Positions 9,870 through 19,832 are shown, numbered from the stretch's first letter. The stretch: 64,000 nt of DNA from Deltaproteobacteria bacterium (GCA_021847245.1 JAJZUC010000008.1:1-64000), one strand, 5' to 3'. Numbers and translations are program-made. Notes: generated by a model not told the origin, from the sequence alone.

Positions 9870-10790
9870 TCATGTGACCAGTGCTCCGTGCCGAGTTGTC
9901 AAACCGGCCGGGTTTCCCCTCTTGTAAGGTTGGGTGATCTGGAAATTCAGGTTACCCATTGAAAAGGCCTCGACGCCTCGCAGATATTTGGCGATGTCGA
10001 TCTCTACACCTTTTTCCAATCGCCGTTTATGGGCACTCACCCAGTGAAGGATGGGTCGCCTTCGTCCCGATGCGGTCATGGGCAAGCTTCGGGCGTAAAA
10101 GAGGCTCTGAATCATAGGTTCTTCGATCCCGAAGTGCACCTTTGCATGACCTCTGCTATCCGACAGTTGGAACGGCTCTTCTGTTGTCACCATCCATAAA
10201 TATTTCGTGTCAGCCAGCAAAGAGAGGGCACCAGGGCCATAGTGCGAGCCGGCATATCGGTCGATTCTGAATGCGGCAATCTTGCCGTCCCTAAATTTCG
10301 CAGTGTCAATTGTCAGCCAGACGTCACCATGTGCATCGATGGCGAAGTAGGTGATTTCGATGATAGGGCAAAGCTTGCCGGCCTTCGGCATTTCAACCAC
10401 ATACACCTTGTATATGTAAGCGGGATCCTTGCATTGGCAGACGACCCCTTTCTTGAACCTTCTGACCCGTTTAACGGCGGCATACGAAAACTCCATTCCC
10501 TCACTTGGTTTCACATAAACGCAACCGGACTCCGGCAATTCATCGACATCGAGATCGAACGTGCCCCAGTAGTAATTTCTCTTCGATCCCGGAATATAGA
10601 CACCCTCAGTCAGAGCTTGGAAATGCTCCATATCCTTTCTACCGCAGCCGCCGAATTGCATTGCCTCGACTTTTTCGCCGGGTTTCGGCACCCAGTCGAG
10701 TATTGCCAGCAAACCGGAATAAGCCTTGTCTACCAGTTCTTCGGAATCCAGTATCGACACGCTCTCGCCAATGTAAGGTTTCGCTTTCAA
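9870..10790 (-). CDS. hypothetical protein between traF and traH
   Basis: 306-aa ORF with no recognised domain. Confidence 0.6.
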   Translation of the reverse strand: MKAKPYIGESVSILDSEELVDKAYSGLLAILDWVPKPGEKVEAMQFGGCGRKDMEHFQALTEGVYIPGSKRNYYWGTFDLDVDELPESGCVYVKPSEGMEFSYAAVKRVRRFKKGVVCQCKDPAYIYKVYVVEMPKAGKLCPIIEITYFAIDAHGDVWLTIDTAKFRDGKIAAFRIDRYAGSHYGPGALSLLADTKYLWMVTTEEPFQLSDSRGHAKVHFGIEEPMIQSLFYARSLPMTASGRRRPILHWVSAHKRRLEKGVEIDIAKYLRGVEAFSMGNLNFQITQPYKRGNPAGLTTRHGALVT

Positions 10791-10855
10791 AGCGACCTCC
10801 TTTCAACGGGCTCCTGGCCCGCGCTGGTGTGGCAAATCGTTGTTTCTTCGTCCTT

Positions 10856-11692
10856 CTACTTTTCGTTGGGCGCGGGAGGACGCTTCTTCACGTCGAAACC
10901 TCCTCCCCGCTGGAAATCATAGAGGGAGAATTCCTCCGGTGTGATCTCCCCCTTGAGGAGCCTCACGGCCCGGTAGGTCCTGTCCTCGATCTCGTCGGCG
11001 GAGATCACCCCGGACGACACCGGGAAATAATCCTGGTTCCCCTTCTGGATCAGGACGAGAGTGGGGGTGATCTCCACATGGAATCTCGCGGCGAGTCCCG
11101 GGTTCTCCTGGGTGTTCACCCTCTTCACCACCCACCCGGTCGAGTTGGTGAACCACTCCAGGATCGGCGCCTGCTCTTCGCAGAAGCTGCAGTCCTGCCG
11201 GAAGAAATAGATGAGCGCGAAGTCGTCCCGGTTTTCGCGCAGCTTCCGGCTCTTTTCCTCCCTGATCCGGGATATGCGGCCCAGATTGCCGGGGGTCGTG
11301 ATCGGATAGTCCTTCTTGGTGGACAGTTCCGGGTATTTCTGCCAGACGTACTGGGAGACGTTAGTGAAGGCGAGGGCCTTCTTCCTGGCGATCTCCTGGA
11401 CCTCGTAGTAGTCCCTGACGTTCTCCTCCGACGGGTTCCGCACAGCCTCCTTCTTCAAGCCCTCGGCGAGCTTCTCGAAGTTGTCGGGATGCATGTCCCA
11501 AATCTGCTCGTAGGTATAGGCCCTGAGCCTTGTGGGCCCGGGGCCGGCGTCACGGTTCTTCTCCTTCTCCTCTGCCGCCTTGGGAGGTTCTTTCTCGTAC
11601 CACCACCATCCCTTGCCCGCCTCCGAGTAGTAATCGGCGCTGGCGGTAGCGGCGAAGACGAGGAGCAGGCCGGCGACGATCAGGTTACGCAT
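10856..11692 (-). CDS. traF: TraF-like thioredoxin-fold conjugation protein
   Basis: Signal peptide MRNLIVAGLLLVFAATASA, GWWWYE, FFRQDCSFCEEQAPIL. Confidence 0.85.
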   Translation of the reverse strand: MRNLIVAGLLLVFAATASADYYSEAGKGWWWYEKEPPKAAEEKEKNRDAGPGPTRLRAYTYEQIWDMHPDNFEKLAEGLKKEAVRNPSEENVRDYYEVQEIARKKALAFTNVSQYVWQKYPELSTKKDYPITTPGNLGRISRIREEKSRKLRENRDDFALIYFFRQDCSFCEEQAPILEWFTNSTGWVVKRVNTQENPGLAARFHVEITPTLVLIQKGNQDYFPVSSGVISADEIEDRTYRAVRLLKGEITPEEFSLYDFQRGGGFDVKKRPPAPNEK

Positions 11693-13131
11693 GTGGCGCC
11701 CTCCCTGATCTTCAGCTTGATGTCCGCGACCATCTGTCTCAGCGCCTGTGGTTTCTCGTTCTCCAGGGTCGAAGGGAGTGTGCCGAAGGCCTCGGCCCGG
11801 AACGGTATCAGCAGGACCGAATACCCTTTGCCTCCTTTGGTGACGACGGTTGTCTGTGTCATGTAGTGGCCGCGGCCCATCAGGTCGGTGGCGATGGCGT
11901 TCTTGACCCTGCTCAGTTCCCATACGACGGTGTGGAGCAGGTTCCGTTTCATCTCCTCGTTCGCGTCCGCCAGTTTCACCAGCGGGTCGTGTCCTCCGAT
12001 CCGGTGAATCACCCGCCACAGCGCGTCCTGATTGGCGAAGACCAGGCCGTTTGGCATGGAGACGATATGCCAGCGGCTGCCGGTGGGCGTCTCCTCCAGT
12101 CGATTTACCATCTCTCCGAGAAGTGACAGCACGGTGTCCACGTCGAACCAGGAGGGAAGTTCCAGCGTCGTTGGCGTGAATTTCCCCTCCACCGGAGAGC
12201 CGAGCGGGTGGTCCGTCTTCGGCCTATCCGCATCGGCCGTCACCTGTTCGGCCGGCATCAAGGGAACCCCGACATTTCCGAACGTCGCCAGCTCTTCCGC
12301 CCGCGCGTCATGGTCGCACCGCTTCAACTGCACGGTGAGTTCGTCAGGGGGGGTGATCGCGTGGTGGTTGCCGATGGCGGCGTCCAGCTCCTGCCTGTTG
12401 GGAAGGGAGGCGTACTCTGGTATGCCGCCGAGAACTATCTTGGAAATGACCGGGTGATCCGCGGTGGAGTAATACTTTTTGTGGAAAGACGGAATCTTGC
12501 CAATGTCGTGACCGAGCGCGATGATCAGGCAGTCGGCCAGCATCGCCCCCTTGCCGGCGGTCGCGGCGAATTTACGGGCTACCGCCAGGCTGTGCCTGTA
12601 AAGGGGTATCGTGGCGAGCAGGGAATACGCCTCGGCCCCATACTGGGCATCCGTTTCCGTCACCTTTCCCCCACCGCCCGCGTGTCCCTTGCCGACGACG
12701 GAAGGACAGGTCCCTTCCGCGTCGAGCAGTTTGAGGATCTCAACGATCACCGTCCGGCGGGCCCCTTTCACGAGCCGCTGATTCTCGACCATCGTCCGGT
12801 AGAACCCGGCTATCTCCTCTATGGCGAAGGCAGGGGGCGGTGTGGTCGCCTCGTCCGTGGCGGAAGGAGGCTTGCGCCAGAGCTTTGCCACTTCCGTGAA
12901 CTCGATGACGTCGCCCACCAGCGCGTTGTTCTCGTCCGAGGGGGTTTCGTCTTCTTCGGTCCAGATATGGCTTATCTCCTTGAGGGTGAGTGTCTCCATT
13001 TCGCCGTCCCCCTCTTCGCGGCGTTCCTTCTCCTCGGCGGTCCTTTCGGGTCGAAGGCCGATGAACAGCCTGATCGAGAACAGGATCAAGCCGACCCCGA
13101 TCAATCCGGCGATTAAGGCCAGGGTTTTCAT
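11680..13131 (-). CDS. membrane-anchored HD-domain protein of the transfer operon
   Basis: N-terminal TM; RHSLAVARKF...ALGHDIGKIPS HD motif. Overlaps traD and traF. Confidence 0.7.
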   Translation of the reverse strand: MKTLALIAGLIGVGLILFSIRLFIGLRPERTAEEKERREEGDGEMETLTLKEISHIWTEEDETPSDENNALVGDVIEFTEVAKLWRKPPSATDEATTPPPAFAIEEIAGFYRTMVENQRLVKGARRTVIVEILKLLDAEGTCPSVVGKGHAGGGGKVTETDAQYGAEAYSLLATIPLYRHSLAVARKFAATAGKGAMLADCLIIALGHDIGKIPSFHKKYYSTADHPVISKIVLGGIPEYASLPNRQELDAAIGNHHAITPPDELTVQLKRCDHDARAEELATFGNVGVPLMPAEQVTADADRPKTDHPLGSPVEGKFTPTTLELPSWFDVDTVLSLLGEMVNRLEETPTGSRWHIVSMPNGLVFANQDALWRVIHRIGGHDPLVKLADANEEMKRNLLHTVVWELSRVKNAIATDLMGRGHYMTQTTVVTKGGKGYSVLLIPFRAEAFGTLPSTLENEKPQALRQMVADIKLKIREGATCVT

Positions 13132-14501
13132 TTCGAGCTCTCCCTCTGCGCCGACGGCACGTTCAGCGGGGCGGCGGGAAAGTTGATCTTCACCGATGGG
13201 GCTTTCACCATGAGGGTGGTCCCCCTGTATCTCCCCGAATAGGTAAGCATGTAGAACTCCTGCGGCTGCAGGCCGAGAATGTCCTGGACCTTGAGGATGT
13301 CCTGTTCCACTTCGCGGGTCGTGACCTGGTTCGAGCCGAAAATCCCGGTGAGCACGTTTCTCACCCCGAAATGCCGCACCACGTACTCGGAGGTCTCGGC
13401 GTCAGAGCAGCGCATGAATATCTTGGTGTTGGTGTTGTCGAGGATCGACTTCCCGTACTCCTCCCCCACGGCGGCGTATATCTGGTTCACGGACTGGGCG
13501 AAGGCATGCACCATCACATCGGCCGCTCCCGCCTTGGCGAACAGTTCCTCCACGCCCTGGTAGATCAGGCTCTGCGCCTCGTCGATGTAGATCGACAACG
13601 GAGGGGAGACCTTCTGCCTGTTGGAGAGATAGACCCTGCCGACGAATGACTGGATCATGGAGAGGAGTACCTTGCCGAGAGTGGCGGCTGCCTCGCGGGT
13701 GATCAGGGAGCCGGTATGGACGACCAGGATGACCGGCTTTCCCTCCTCCAGCCGGTCGATGAAGCGGTTGCTGTCGGCCTGGCCGATGATTTTGCCGATA
13801 TTGCCGGAGGAAAGCTCCATGAGGCAGGTGCGAAGCGACGAAGAGACCTTCGAGTAGTACTCCTGGGGCGAGTCGAGGATGTCCCTGAACATCCCAGCGA
13901 TCAGGTCCGCCTCCGACATCTCCAGCCGCCGCAGATGGTTCATGGTGTATTCCAGGGAGCTACGGCGGATGCTGTTGCGGATCGTGTCCATGTTCAGGAC
14001 GAGCTTGTGCCCTTCCTCTTTGGCGAGGATGATGTTGCCGGTGATGACGGCGGTGGTGATCTCCTTGGCGATGTTGCGGTAGAACGGCTCCCGCCCTCCC
14101 TGGATGCCCGAGATGATGTGGCCTACCAGCTCGTCGACCATGAAATAGAAGGCCATGGGATCGACCACCGCCGAATACTCGGGGAAAATCGGCGTCACCA
14201 GCATCAGGTCCTTCAGCCGGCCGGACTCCCGGGCCACCTCGAATATCTTGGTGAATATCTGCTGGTCCCCCTTGGGGTCGAAGTAGACCACGCTGTTCCC
14301 CTTGCGGATGTCCTGCTCGATCAGGTTCTCGCAGAGCCGGGTCTTCCCCACGCCGGTGGTTCCGAACACGAACATGTGCCGCCTCCGGAAGGAGTCCGGG
14401 ATCGAGATGGGGACGATCCGTGTCGGCTGCTCCATCCGGACGCCGGTGCCGATGTCGGTGGACGGCTCGTCACCCCTCGCTTTTTTCAGCCACGAAAACA
14501 T
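13128..14501 (-). CDS. traD: TraD/VirD4-type coupling ATPase
   Basis: FVFGTTGVGKTRL Walker A, YIDEAQSLIY Walker B-like, VVYFDPKGDQQIF. Confidence 0.8.
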   Translation of the reverse strand: MFSWLKKARGDEPSTDIGTGVRMEQPTRIVPISIPDSFRRRHMFVFGTTGVGKTRLCENLIEQDIRKGNSVVYFDPKGDQQIFTKIFEVARESGRLKDLMLVTPIFPEYSAVVDPMAFYFMVDELVGHIISGIQGGREPFYRNIAKEITTAVITGNIILAKEEGHKLVLNMDTIRNSIRRSSLEYTMNHLRRLEMSEADLIAGMFRDILDSPQEYYSKVSSSLRTCLMELSSGNIGKIIGQADSNRFIDRLEEGKPVILVVHTGSLITREAAATLGKVLLSMIQSFVGRVYLSNRQKVSPPLSIYIDEAQSLIYQGVEELFAKAGAADVMVHAFAQSVNQIYAAVGEEYGKSILDNTNTKIFMRCSDAETSEYVVRHFGVRNVLTGIFGSNQVTTREVEQDILKVQDILGLQPQEFYMLTYSGRYRGTTLMVKAPSVKINFPAAPLNVPSAQRESSK

Positions 14502-15219
14502 ACAGGTGTTCTCCCAGTTCCTTTCCGACGGTGTTGATGGCGCTCTTGGGAAGACGGACCGGCGTCGCGAGCCTGCTGAACCCTCCGGCGACCCGCCTCT
14601 GGCAAACGATGCCGTCCACTCCCGTGACTTTCTTCAGGAGCAGTTCCGGCAGTTGCGGCGACGTTCGGCTCAGTTGGATGCGGACGCGCGCCGAGTGCCT
14701 GCCGGCCTGGACGGCGTGGACCCGCGTAACGTGAAAAGCCCGCGTGTCGCCGACCCGGTAAAGCCCACGTTCATGCCCGGGCTGGTAAAGTAGCGGGCAT
14801 TCCCCGCTCAGGATCAGGCGCCGGAAGATTTCGTCAATCTCCAGCACGACACGCAACGTCCCACCGGCCTCGATCCTCCCGACGGTGCCGTATATGACCT
14901 GGCCCCGCAGTTCCTGAAGGATCTCCGCCTCGCGCAGGGCCTGCCTCCTTTGCAGTTCCAGTTCGACATTGTGGAGAATGTGGCGCCGGAGTTTCCTCGT
15001 TATGGCATGCAGCGGAACCTCGACCGGCTTTCCGATGCGCGGATAGGCGACGATCTCCAGTCCGTTCTCCGCCCTGACCGAGACGGTTGTGTCGAGGGCA
15101 GCGGACAGGGTTCTGGTTATGGCAAGCTCCACGGCATCGAGCACCTGGTCTTCCGGCAGCCCGTACTTCTGCAGAAGGTCAGCGGTCAGCACGGCCGAAC
15201 ACCGCCTGCCAGGGTGCAT
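14470..15219 (-). CDS. NusA-like protein (N-terminal plus S1-like region)
   Basis: YGLPEDQVLDAVELAITRTLSAAL, GQVIYGTVGRIEAGGTLRVVL, YRVGDTRAFHVTRV, IQLSRTSPQLPELLLKKVTGVDGIV resemble the order of motifs in NusA N-terminal/S1 regions. Confidence 0.6.
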   Translation of the reverse strand: MHPGRRCSAVLTADLLQKYGLPEDQVLDAVELAITRTLSAALDTTVSVRAENGLEIVAYPRIGKPVEVPLHAITRKLRRHILHNVELELQRRQALREAEILQELRGQVIYGTVGRIEAGGTLRVVLEIDEIFRRLILSGECPLLYQPGHERGLYRVGDTRAFHVTRVHAVQAGRHSARVRIQLSRTSPQLPELLLKKVTGVDGIVCQRRVAGGFSRLATPVRLPKSAINTVGKELGEHLYVFVAEKSEG

Positions 15220-15685
15220 CTTGCGCTACGACCTCGGCCGAGGCCACCTGTCTGATCGGCCGGGTCCCGGCGTGTTCCGACAGAATCCGGAACACCCTTG
15301 CCGCGTAGCGGTCGCGTTTCGACGGGGTGCGGGAGTTGTAGCAGCCGACCGCCTGCCAGGTGTACCCGTAGTCAGAGACGCACTGGGCGAGAATCCATGC
15401 ACCCGCCTTCACGTTCGTGCAGGGATCGCCTAGACCGCTCCAGGTCTTTCCGAGCCGTCCGGCCCAGGAGGAGTTGATCTGCATGAGCCCGAAGTCGTAA
15501 GTGCCGTTGCGGTTCCAGTTCACGGCTCCCGGATCGAAGTTGCTCTCCACTTTGGCGATGCTCCAGAGAAGTTGCGGCGAGACGCCGTAAAGCTCTCCCG
15601 CCTCCTGGAAGCAGAAGGCATGGGCGCTTACTGCGTTTACCGCAAGGCAGAGCATCACCAGGATGAATACCGCCAGTCGGATCAT
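15179..15685 (-). CDS. lytic transglycosylase (VirB1/SLT family)
   Basis: Signal peptide; SIAKVESNFDPGAVN..DFGLMQINSSW..AGAWILAQC..YNSRTP. Confidence 0.9.
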   Translation of the reverse strand: MIRLAVFILVMLCLAVNAVSAHAFCFQEAGELYGVSPQLLWSIAKVESNFDPGAVNWNRNGTYDFGLMQINSSWAGRLGKTWSGLGDPCTNVKAGAWILAQCVSDYGYTWQAVGCYNSRTPSKRDRYAARVFRILSEHAGTRPIRQVASAEVVAQDAPWQAVFGRADR

Positions 15686-15730
15686 GTTCGTTTTCTCCTA
15701 ACCCTATATCTAGCGGGGGGACAGCTCTCG

Positions 15731-15747
15731 TTGTCTTGACAAGACAA
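15731..15747. promoter_or_regulatory. perfect 8-bp inverted repeat TTGTCTTG-A-CAAGACAA over a -35 TTGACA
   Basis: Direct reading; -35 TTGACA 15736-15741, -10 TATATA 15759-15764, 17-bp spacer. Confidence 0.7.
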
Positions 15748-15760
15748 GGCGACCCTGATA

Positions 15761-15784
15761 TATAGTGCTCAAATGGACACTATA
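15761..15784. promoter_or_regulatory. candidate LexA operator TATAGTG-N10-CACTATA
   Basis: Perfect 7-bp inverted repeat ending 14 nt before the lexA GTG start. Confidence 0.65.
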
Positions 15785-15798
15785 CGGAGGGGAAGACG

Positions 15799-16401
15799 GT
15801 GACCGACCTCACGGCACGGCAGCAGAAGGTACTGGACTTCATCGCCCGGTTCATCCAGACGAACGGCTACTCGCCGACTCTGCGGGACATTGCTGGCCAC
15901 CTTAACGTCAGCAGCACGTTCGGCGTGAACCGCCACCTCGACGCCCTGGAGAAGAAGGGTTTCATCAGGAGGTCCGGAACGGCGCGGGGGATAGTGCTGG
16001 CCGCGCAGGGGGCGAAATCGGTCCCGCTGCCGATCGTCGGCACCGTCCGCGCGGGTCAGCTCCACCCCGCCATCGAGGACATCCAGGGGTACTTCGCCGT
16101 CGATCAGGGACAGGTAAAGGGTGAGGGGTGCTTTCTTCTGAGGGTGAAAGGGGACTCGATGATCGGGGCGGGGATTTTCGACGGGGACCTCGCCCTGGTC
16201 CGTCCGCAGCCCGTCGCGGAAAACAGGGACACGGTGGTCGTCATGGTCGAGGGAGAGGCCACGCTCAAGTGGTTCTACCGGGAGCGCGACCGCATTCGTC
16301 TCCAGCCGGCCAATCCCAATATGGAGCCGATCATGGTGGGCCCCGACAAGGACGTATCGATTGTCGGCAAGGTCATCGGCATCTACCGGCAGTTGGAGTA
16401 G
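15799..16401 (+). CDS. lexA: LexA repressor
   Basis: N-terminal wHTH (LTARQQKVLDFIARFIQTNGYSPTLRDIAGHL), RAGQL cleavage-like site, KGDSMIGAGI serine motif. Confidence 0.92.
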   Translation: MTDLTARQQKVLDFIARFIQTNGYSPTLRDIAGHLNVSSTFGVNRHLDALEKKGFIRRSGTARGIVLAAQGAKSVPLPIVGTVRAGQLHPAIEDIQGYFAVDQGQVKGEGCFLLRVKGDSMIGAGIFDGDLALVRPQPVAENRDTVVVMVEGEATLKWFYRERDRIRLQPANPNMEPIMVGPDKDVSIVGKVIGIYRQLE

Positions 16402-16404
16402 GAA

Positions 16405-16650
16405 TTGGAACGGATCAGGGAACAGATACGGATCGCCACCATCTTCACGCCGGGACGCCAGATCAAGCCGGTCTGGTTCGACTGGCACAACAGGAAGCAC
16501 TCGATCCTCCGGACAACCTACTTCTGGAGGGAGAAGGTGGGCGATGCTCTTCTTCTGCACTTTTCGGTGACGGACGGGGAGGCGCTCTACGAGCTGGTCT
16601 ACAACACGAAAGACCAGAGTTGGCTGCTGAACGGCATGGAGGTGAAGTGA
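16405..16650 (+). CDS. small hypothetical protein in SOS operon
   Basis: 81-aa ORF between lexA and dinB; stop overlaps the dinB start. Confidence 0.7.
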   Translation: MERIREQIRIATIFTPGRQIKPVWFDWHNRKHSILRTTYFWREKVGDALLLHFSVTDGEALYELVYNTKDQSWLLNGMEVK

Positions 16651-17882
16651 TGACCGGCCGCGTGATCATGCATCTCGACATCAACAGCTTTTTCGCCTCC
16701 GTCGAACAGGCCGCCAATCCGGAACTGCAGGGCAAGCCCGTTGTCGTCACGGGTTCGCAGCAGCGCACGGTAATCCTGACCGCCAGCTACGAGGCCCGCA
16801 AGTACGGCGTCAAGACCGGCATGATGCTCCACGAGGCCCGTAGGCTGTGCCCGGACGTGATCATGGTGCCGGCCGACAACCGCAAGTACACCCACACCTC
16901 CGCCGAGATCATGAGGATGATGCTGGACTACACCCCTCTCGTTGAGGTGTTCAGCATCGACGAGGCGTTCATGGATCTGACCAATTCCCTGTCGATCTTC
17001 GGAAGCGCCGAAAATGTCGCCTACCTTCTCAAATCCCGGATCAGGCATCGCTTCGACATCACCTGCTCCGTCGGCATCGCACCAAACAAGCTCCTGGCAA
17101 AGCTGGCCTCGGAGATGAAGAAGCCGGACGGCCTGACGACGATCACCCCCGGTGACGTAAGCCGGGTGCTGGAAAACATGCCCATCAAGGAGCTCTGCGG
17201 CATCGGCAGGAAGATGGAGCGACACCTGAACCTCCTGGGGATCAATACCTGCGGTCAGCTGGGAAGATTCCCGGTGGACATCCTGAAGCGGAAGTTCGGC
17301 GTCGTTGGAGAGAGGCTCCACTACATGGGGCTCGGTGTCGACGAATCGCCGGTTGTCCCGGCGGAGGATGCCGACGAGGTGAAATCGGTCGGGCACTCCA
17401 TGACGTTGAGAGAAGACATTACCACCAGGGCCGACATCCTTCGTTTCTTGCTGCAGCTGTCGGAGATGGTCGGGCGGAGGGCGAGGCGCTACGGGGTTGC
17501 CGGCAAGACGATTCACCTCTCGATTCGCTATGCGGACTTCACCACCTTCGGAAAGCAGGAGACCCTCTCCCGTCCCGTGAACCAGAGTGAGGATATCTAC
17601 CGGGGAGCCATCCAGATCCTGGACTCCATCGAACTGGAACAGCCTGTTCGCCTGCTCGGGGTGCGGCTGACGAACCTCTCCTACCGGCAGGATCAGCTGC
17701 CCTTGTTCGAGGAGGAGCGGAGAAAGGCGTTCATGGTACATGCCATGGATAATGTAAACGACCGGTTTGGCGACTTCACGGTGACGTTCGGCAGCTTGCT
17801 AGCAGGTGAGGAAAAGAAAGGCTCGTTCGTTATCTCTCCGGCCTGGCGGCCGGACGGAATCAGGAACGTTACTGTACGCTGA
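16650..17882 (+). CDS. dinB: DNA polymerase IV (Y-family)
   Basis: MHLDINSFFASVEQ, YEARKYGVKTGM, VEVFSIDEAFMDLT, SVGIAPNKLLAKLAS. Confidence 0.93.
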   Translation: MTGRVIMHLDINSFFASVEQAANPELQGKPVVVTGSQQRTVILTASYEARKYGVKTGMMLHEARRLCPDVIMVPADNRKYTHTSAEIMRMMLDYTPLVEVFSIDEAFMDLTNSLSIFGSAENVAYLLKSRIRHRFDITCSVGIAPNKLLAKLASEMKKPDGLTTITPGDVSRVLENMPIKELCGIGRKMERHLNLLGINTCGQLGRFPVDILKRKFGVVGERLHYMGLGVDESPVVPAEDADEVKSVGHSMTLREDITTRADILRFLLQLSEMVGRRARRYGVAGKTIHLSIRYADFTTFGKQETLSRPVNQSEDIYRGAIQILDSIELEQPVRLLGVRLTNLSYRQDQLPLFEEERRKAFMVHAMDNVNDRFGDFTVTFGSLLAGEEKKGSFVISPAWRPDGIRNVTVR

Positions 17883-17895
17883 TTTCTCAACGTTG

Positions 17896-17955
17896 TTGAC
17901 TTGTGTTCAATATTTTGGTATGTTCAAAACAAATGAACAAAGAAAATATTGAACA
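17896..17955 (+). promoter_or_regulatory. abiE promoter with nested TGTTCA/TGAACA operator
   Basis: -35 TTGACT 17896-17901, -10 TATGTT 17919-17924 (17-bp spacer). Outer IR TGTTCAATATTTT 17904-17916 / AAAATATTGAACA 17943-17955; inner IR TGTTCA 17921-17926 / TGAACA 17934-17939. Confidence 0.7.
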
Positions 17956-18988
17956 TAATCGGGCAGCGGAAAACGAAGCCGACATCCTTCGGCAGGCGAT
18001 GGAAGCGTTGAAGACGCTCGCTCCCCTGGAATACAAGGCGGAGCCGGTACGCGGCCTTCGTGACGAGGGATACGACTACATTGTTCGGGCAAGGGTTTTC
18101 GGGAAGGAGTTCGTTTGGTGCGTCGAGGTCAAGAACCGGCTTACCAAGGCGGCGGAACTCCAGGCTCTGATCAACAAGGATAAGACGCAGCACCCATTCC
18201 TGCTGGCGACAGGGTACGTCACCCCCGAGGCCGCGACAAGACTGCACGATGGCGGCATCCAGTTCATCGATACGGTTGGAAATGCCTTTGTCAATCAGCC
18301 GCCCCTGTTGATCTTCGTGAAAGGCAACCGGCCGGAAAAGGAAGAAACCGCAGTTCCCGCCGCCCGTCTCTTCAAAGGGGTCGGACTGAAGATCGCCTAC
18401 CTCCTTTTGTGCCGACCGGAACTCGTCGACAGGCCGTATCGCGATCTCGCCGAAATGACGGATGTCGCCTTGGGGACGGTGAACGGCACCATGACCGAAC
18501 TGGTCCAGAAAGGCTTCATCCTCGACATGGGCAAAAAGGGGAAGAAGCTCCTGGACAGGAAGACGCTCTTCGAGCGCTGGATCGCGGCGTATCCCGACTA
18601 TCTCAAGCCGAAACTTTTGCTGGGGCGCTTCCGGGGTGATGGCGACTGGTGGAAGGATATCCAGCTGGACCCCGCCCTCGCCCAGTGGGGGGGAGAGGTT
18701 GCCGCGGCGAAAATGACCGGATACTTGAAGCCGGGTACGGTCACGCTATATGCGGACAAGAACCGTCTGGCCGATCTGGTGATCGCCAACAGGCTGAAAA
18801 AGGACCCGCAGGGCAACGTGGAGATTCTCGAACGGTTCTGGCCGCCGGGAAATGGCTTCGGTGAAGGCGATACCGTGCATCCGATCCTCGTCTATGCCGA
18901 CCTGGCCGCGATAGGCGAACAACGAACAATGGAAACCGCAAGGATGATCTATGAACAATATCTCGATCGATATTTCGGGCAGGATTGA
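17933..18988 (+). CDS. AbiEi-like type IV antitoxin / transcriptional regulator
   Basis: Winged-helix-like segment PYRDLAEMTDVALGTVNGTMTELVQKGFI; immediately precedes an AbiEii-like nucleotidyltransferase with 38-nt overlap. Confidence 0.65.
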   Translation: MNKENIEHNRAAENEADILRQAMEALKTLAPLEYKAEPVRGLRDEGYDYIVRARVFGKEFVWCVEVKNRLTKAAELQALINKDKTQHPFLLATGYVTPEAATRLHDGGIQFIDTVGNAFVNQPPLLIFVKGNRPEKEETAVPAARLFKGVGLKIAYLLLCRPELVDRPYRDLAEMTDVALGTVNGTMTELVQKGFILDMGKKGKKLLDRKTLFERWIAAYPDYLKPKLLLGRFRGDGDWWKDIQLDPALAQWGGEVAAAKMTGYLKPGTVTLYADKNRLADLVIANRLKKDPQGNVEILERFWPPGNGFGEGDTVHPILVYADLAAIGEQRTMETARMIYEQYLDRYFGQD

Positions 18989-19826
18989 CGCCGGGAGGAT
19001 ATTGGTTCTCAGAAGCATCAAGGAAATCGCCGAGGAGCTCGGCATACATTTCTTCGTGGTGGGGGCTTTCGCCCGCGACGTGATATTCGAGCACATCCAC
19101 CGGATTCCCGCTCCCCGAGTGACGGAAGACATCGATATCGGTGTCGAGGTCGCAAGCTGGGAGGAATTCCAGCGTCTGACCGGCGCCCTGATCGACCGCG
19201 GACTTCTCACCGCGACGAAATCCTCTCACCGCTTCATTGCCAGCTCATTTGCTGCCGTGGTCGATATCGTACCCTATGGAGGGATAAGTGGCGAGGCGAA
19301 ACGGATCAGCTGGCCACCTGACCACGACATGATCATGAGCATGCTCGGGTTTGAAGAAGCATATCAATCGGCTTTGAAGGTGCGCCTCAGCAGCGATCCG
19401 CCCCTGGAGATCCTTGTTCCTTCGGTGCCGGCTCTGGCGCTTCTGAAGATCATCTCCTGGGCCGACGCATACCCGAGACGCGAGCGCGATGCCCACGATC
19501 TTCTCTTCATCCTGGAAAACTACGACGCGACCGGCGTTGAGGCGAAACTGTACGAGTCCCATGTACCCCTGCTCACCGAGGAAGAATTCGATTCCCGGCT
19601 CGCTTCCGTTCGGCTGCTCGGGCGGGACATCGCGCAGTTGGGCAGCCCGGAGACGCTAGAGACGGTAGAGGAGATCCTGATCCGCGAAACCGACGAAGAC
19701 CAGGGATTCAGGATGCTCTCCAATATGGTCAAGGGTGCCTCGTTCCAAGGGACCAAGTTCGAGGCCGCTCTGCAACTTCTGAAAAAGCTTTTGCAGGGAA
19801 TTCAAGAGGAAAAGCCAGGGGAGTGA
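18951..19826 (+). CDS. AbiEii-like nucleotidyltransferase toxin
   Basis: FFVVGAFARDVIFE..RVTEDIDIGVEV nucleotidyltransferase motif; paired with upstream AbiEi-like gene. Confidence 0.7.
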   Translation: MNNISIDISGRIDAGRILVLRSIKEIAEELGIHFFVVGAFARDVIFEHIHRIPAPRVTEDIDIGVEVASWEEFQRLTGALIDRGLLTATKSSHRFIASSFAAVVDIVPYGGISGEAKRISWPPDHDMIMSMLGFEEAYQSALKVRLSSDPPLEILVPSVPALALLKIISWADAYPRRERDAHDLLFILENYDATGVEAKLYESHVPLLTEEEFDSRLASVRLLGRDIAQLGSPETLETVEEILIRETDEDQGFRMLSNMVKGASFQGTKFEAALQLLKKLLQGIQEEKPGE

Positions 19827-19832
19827 GCGGCC

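Noticed and set aside
8507-9877. 456-aa plus-strand ORF opposite traH
   Set aside because: Antisense shadow ORF in GC-rich DNA; no domain-like segments or RBS.
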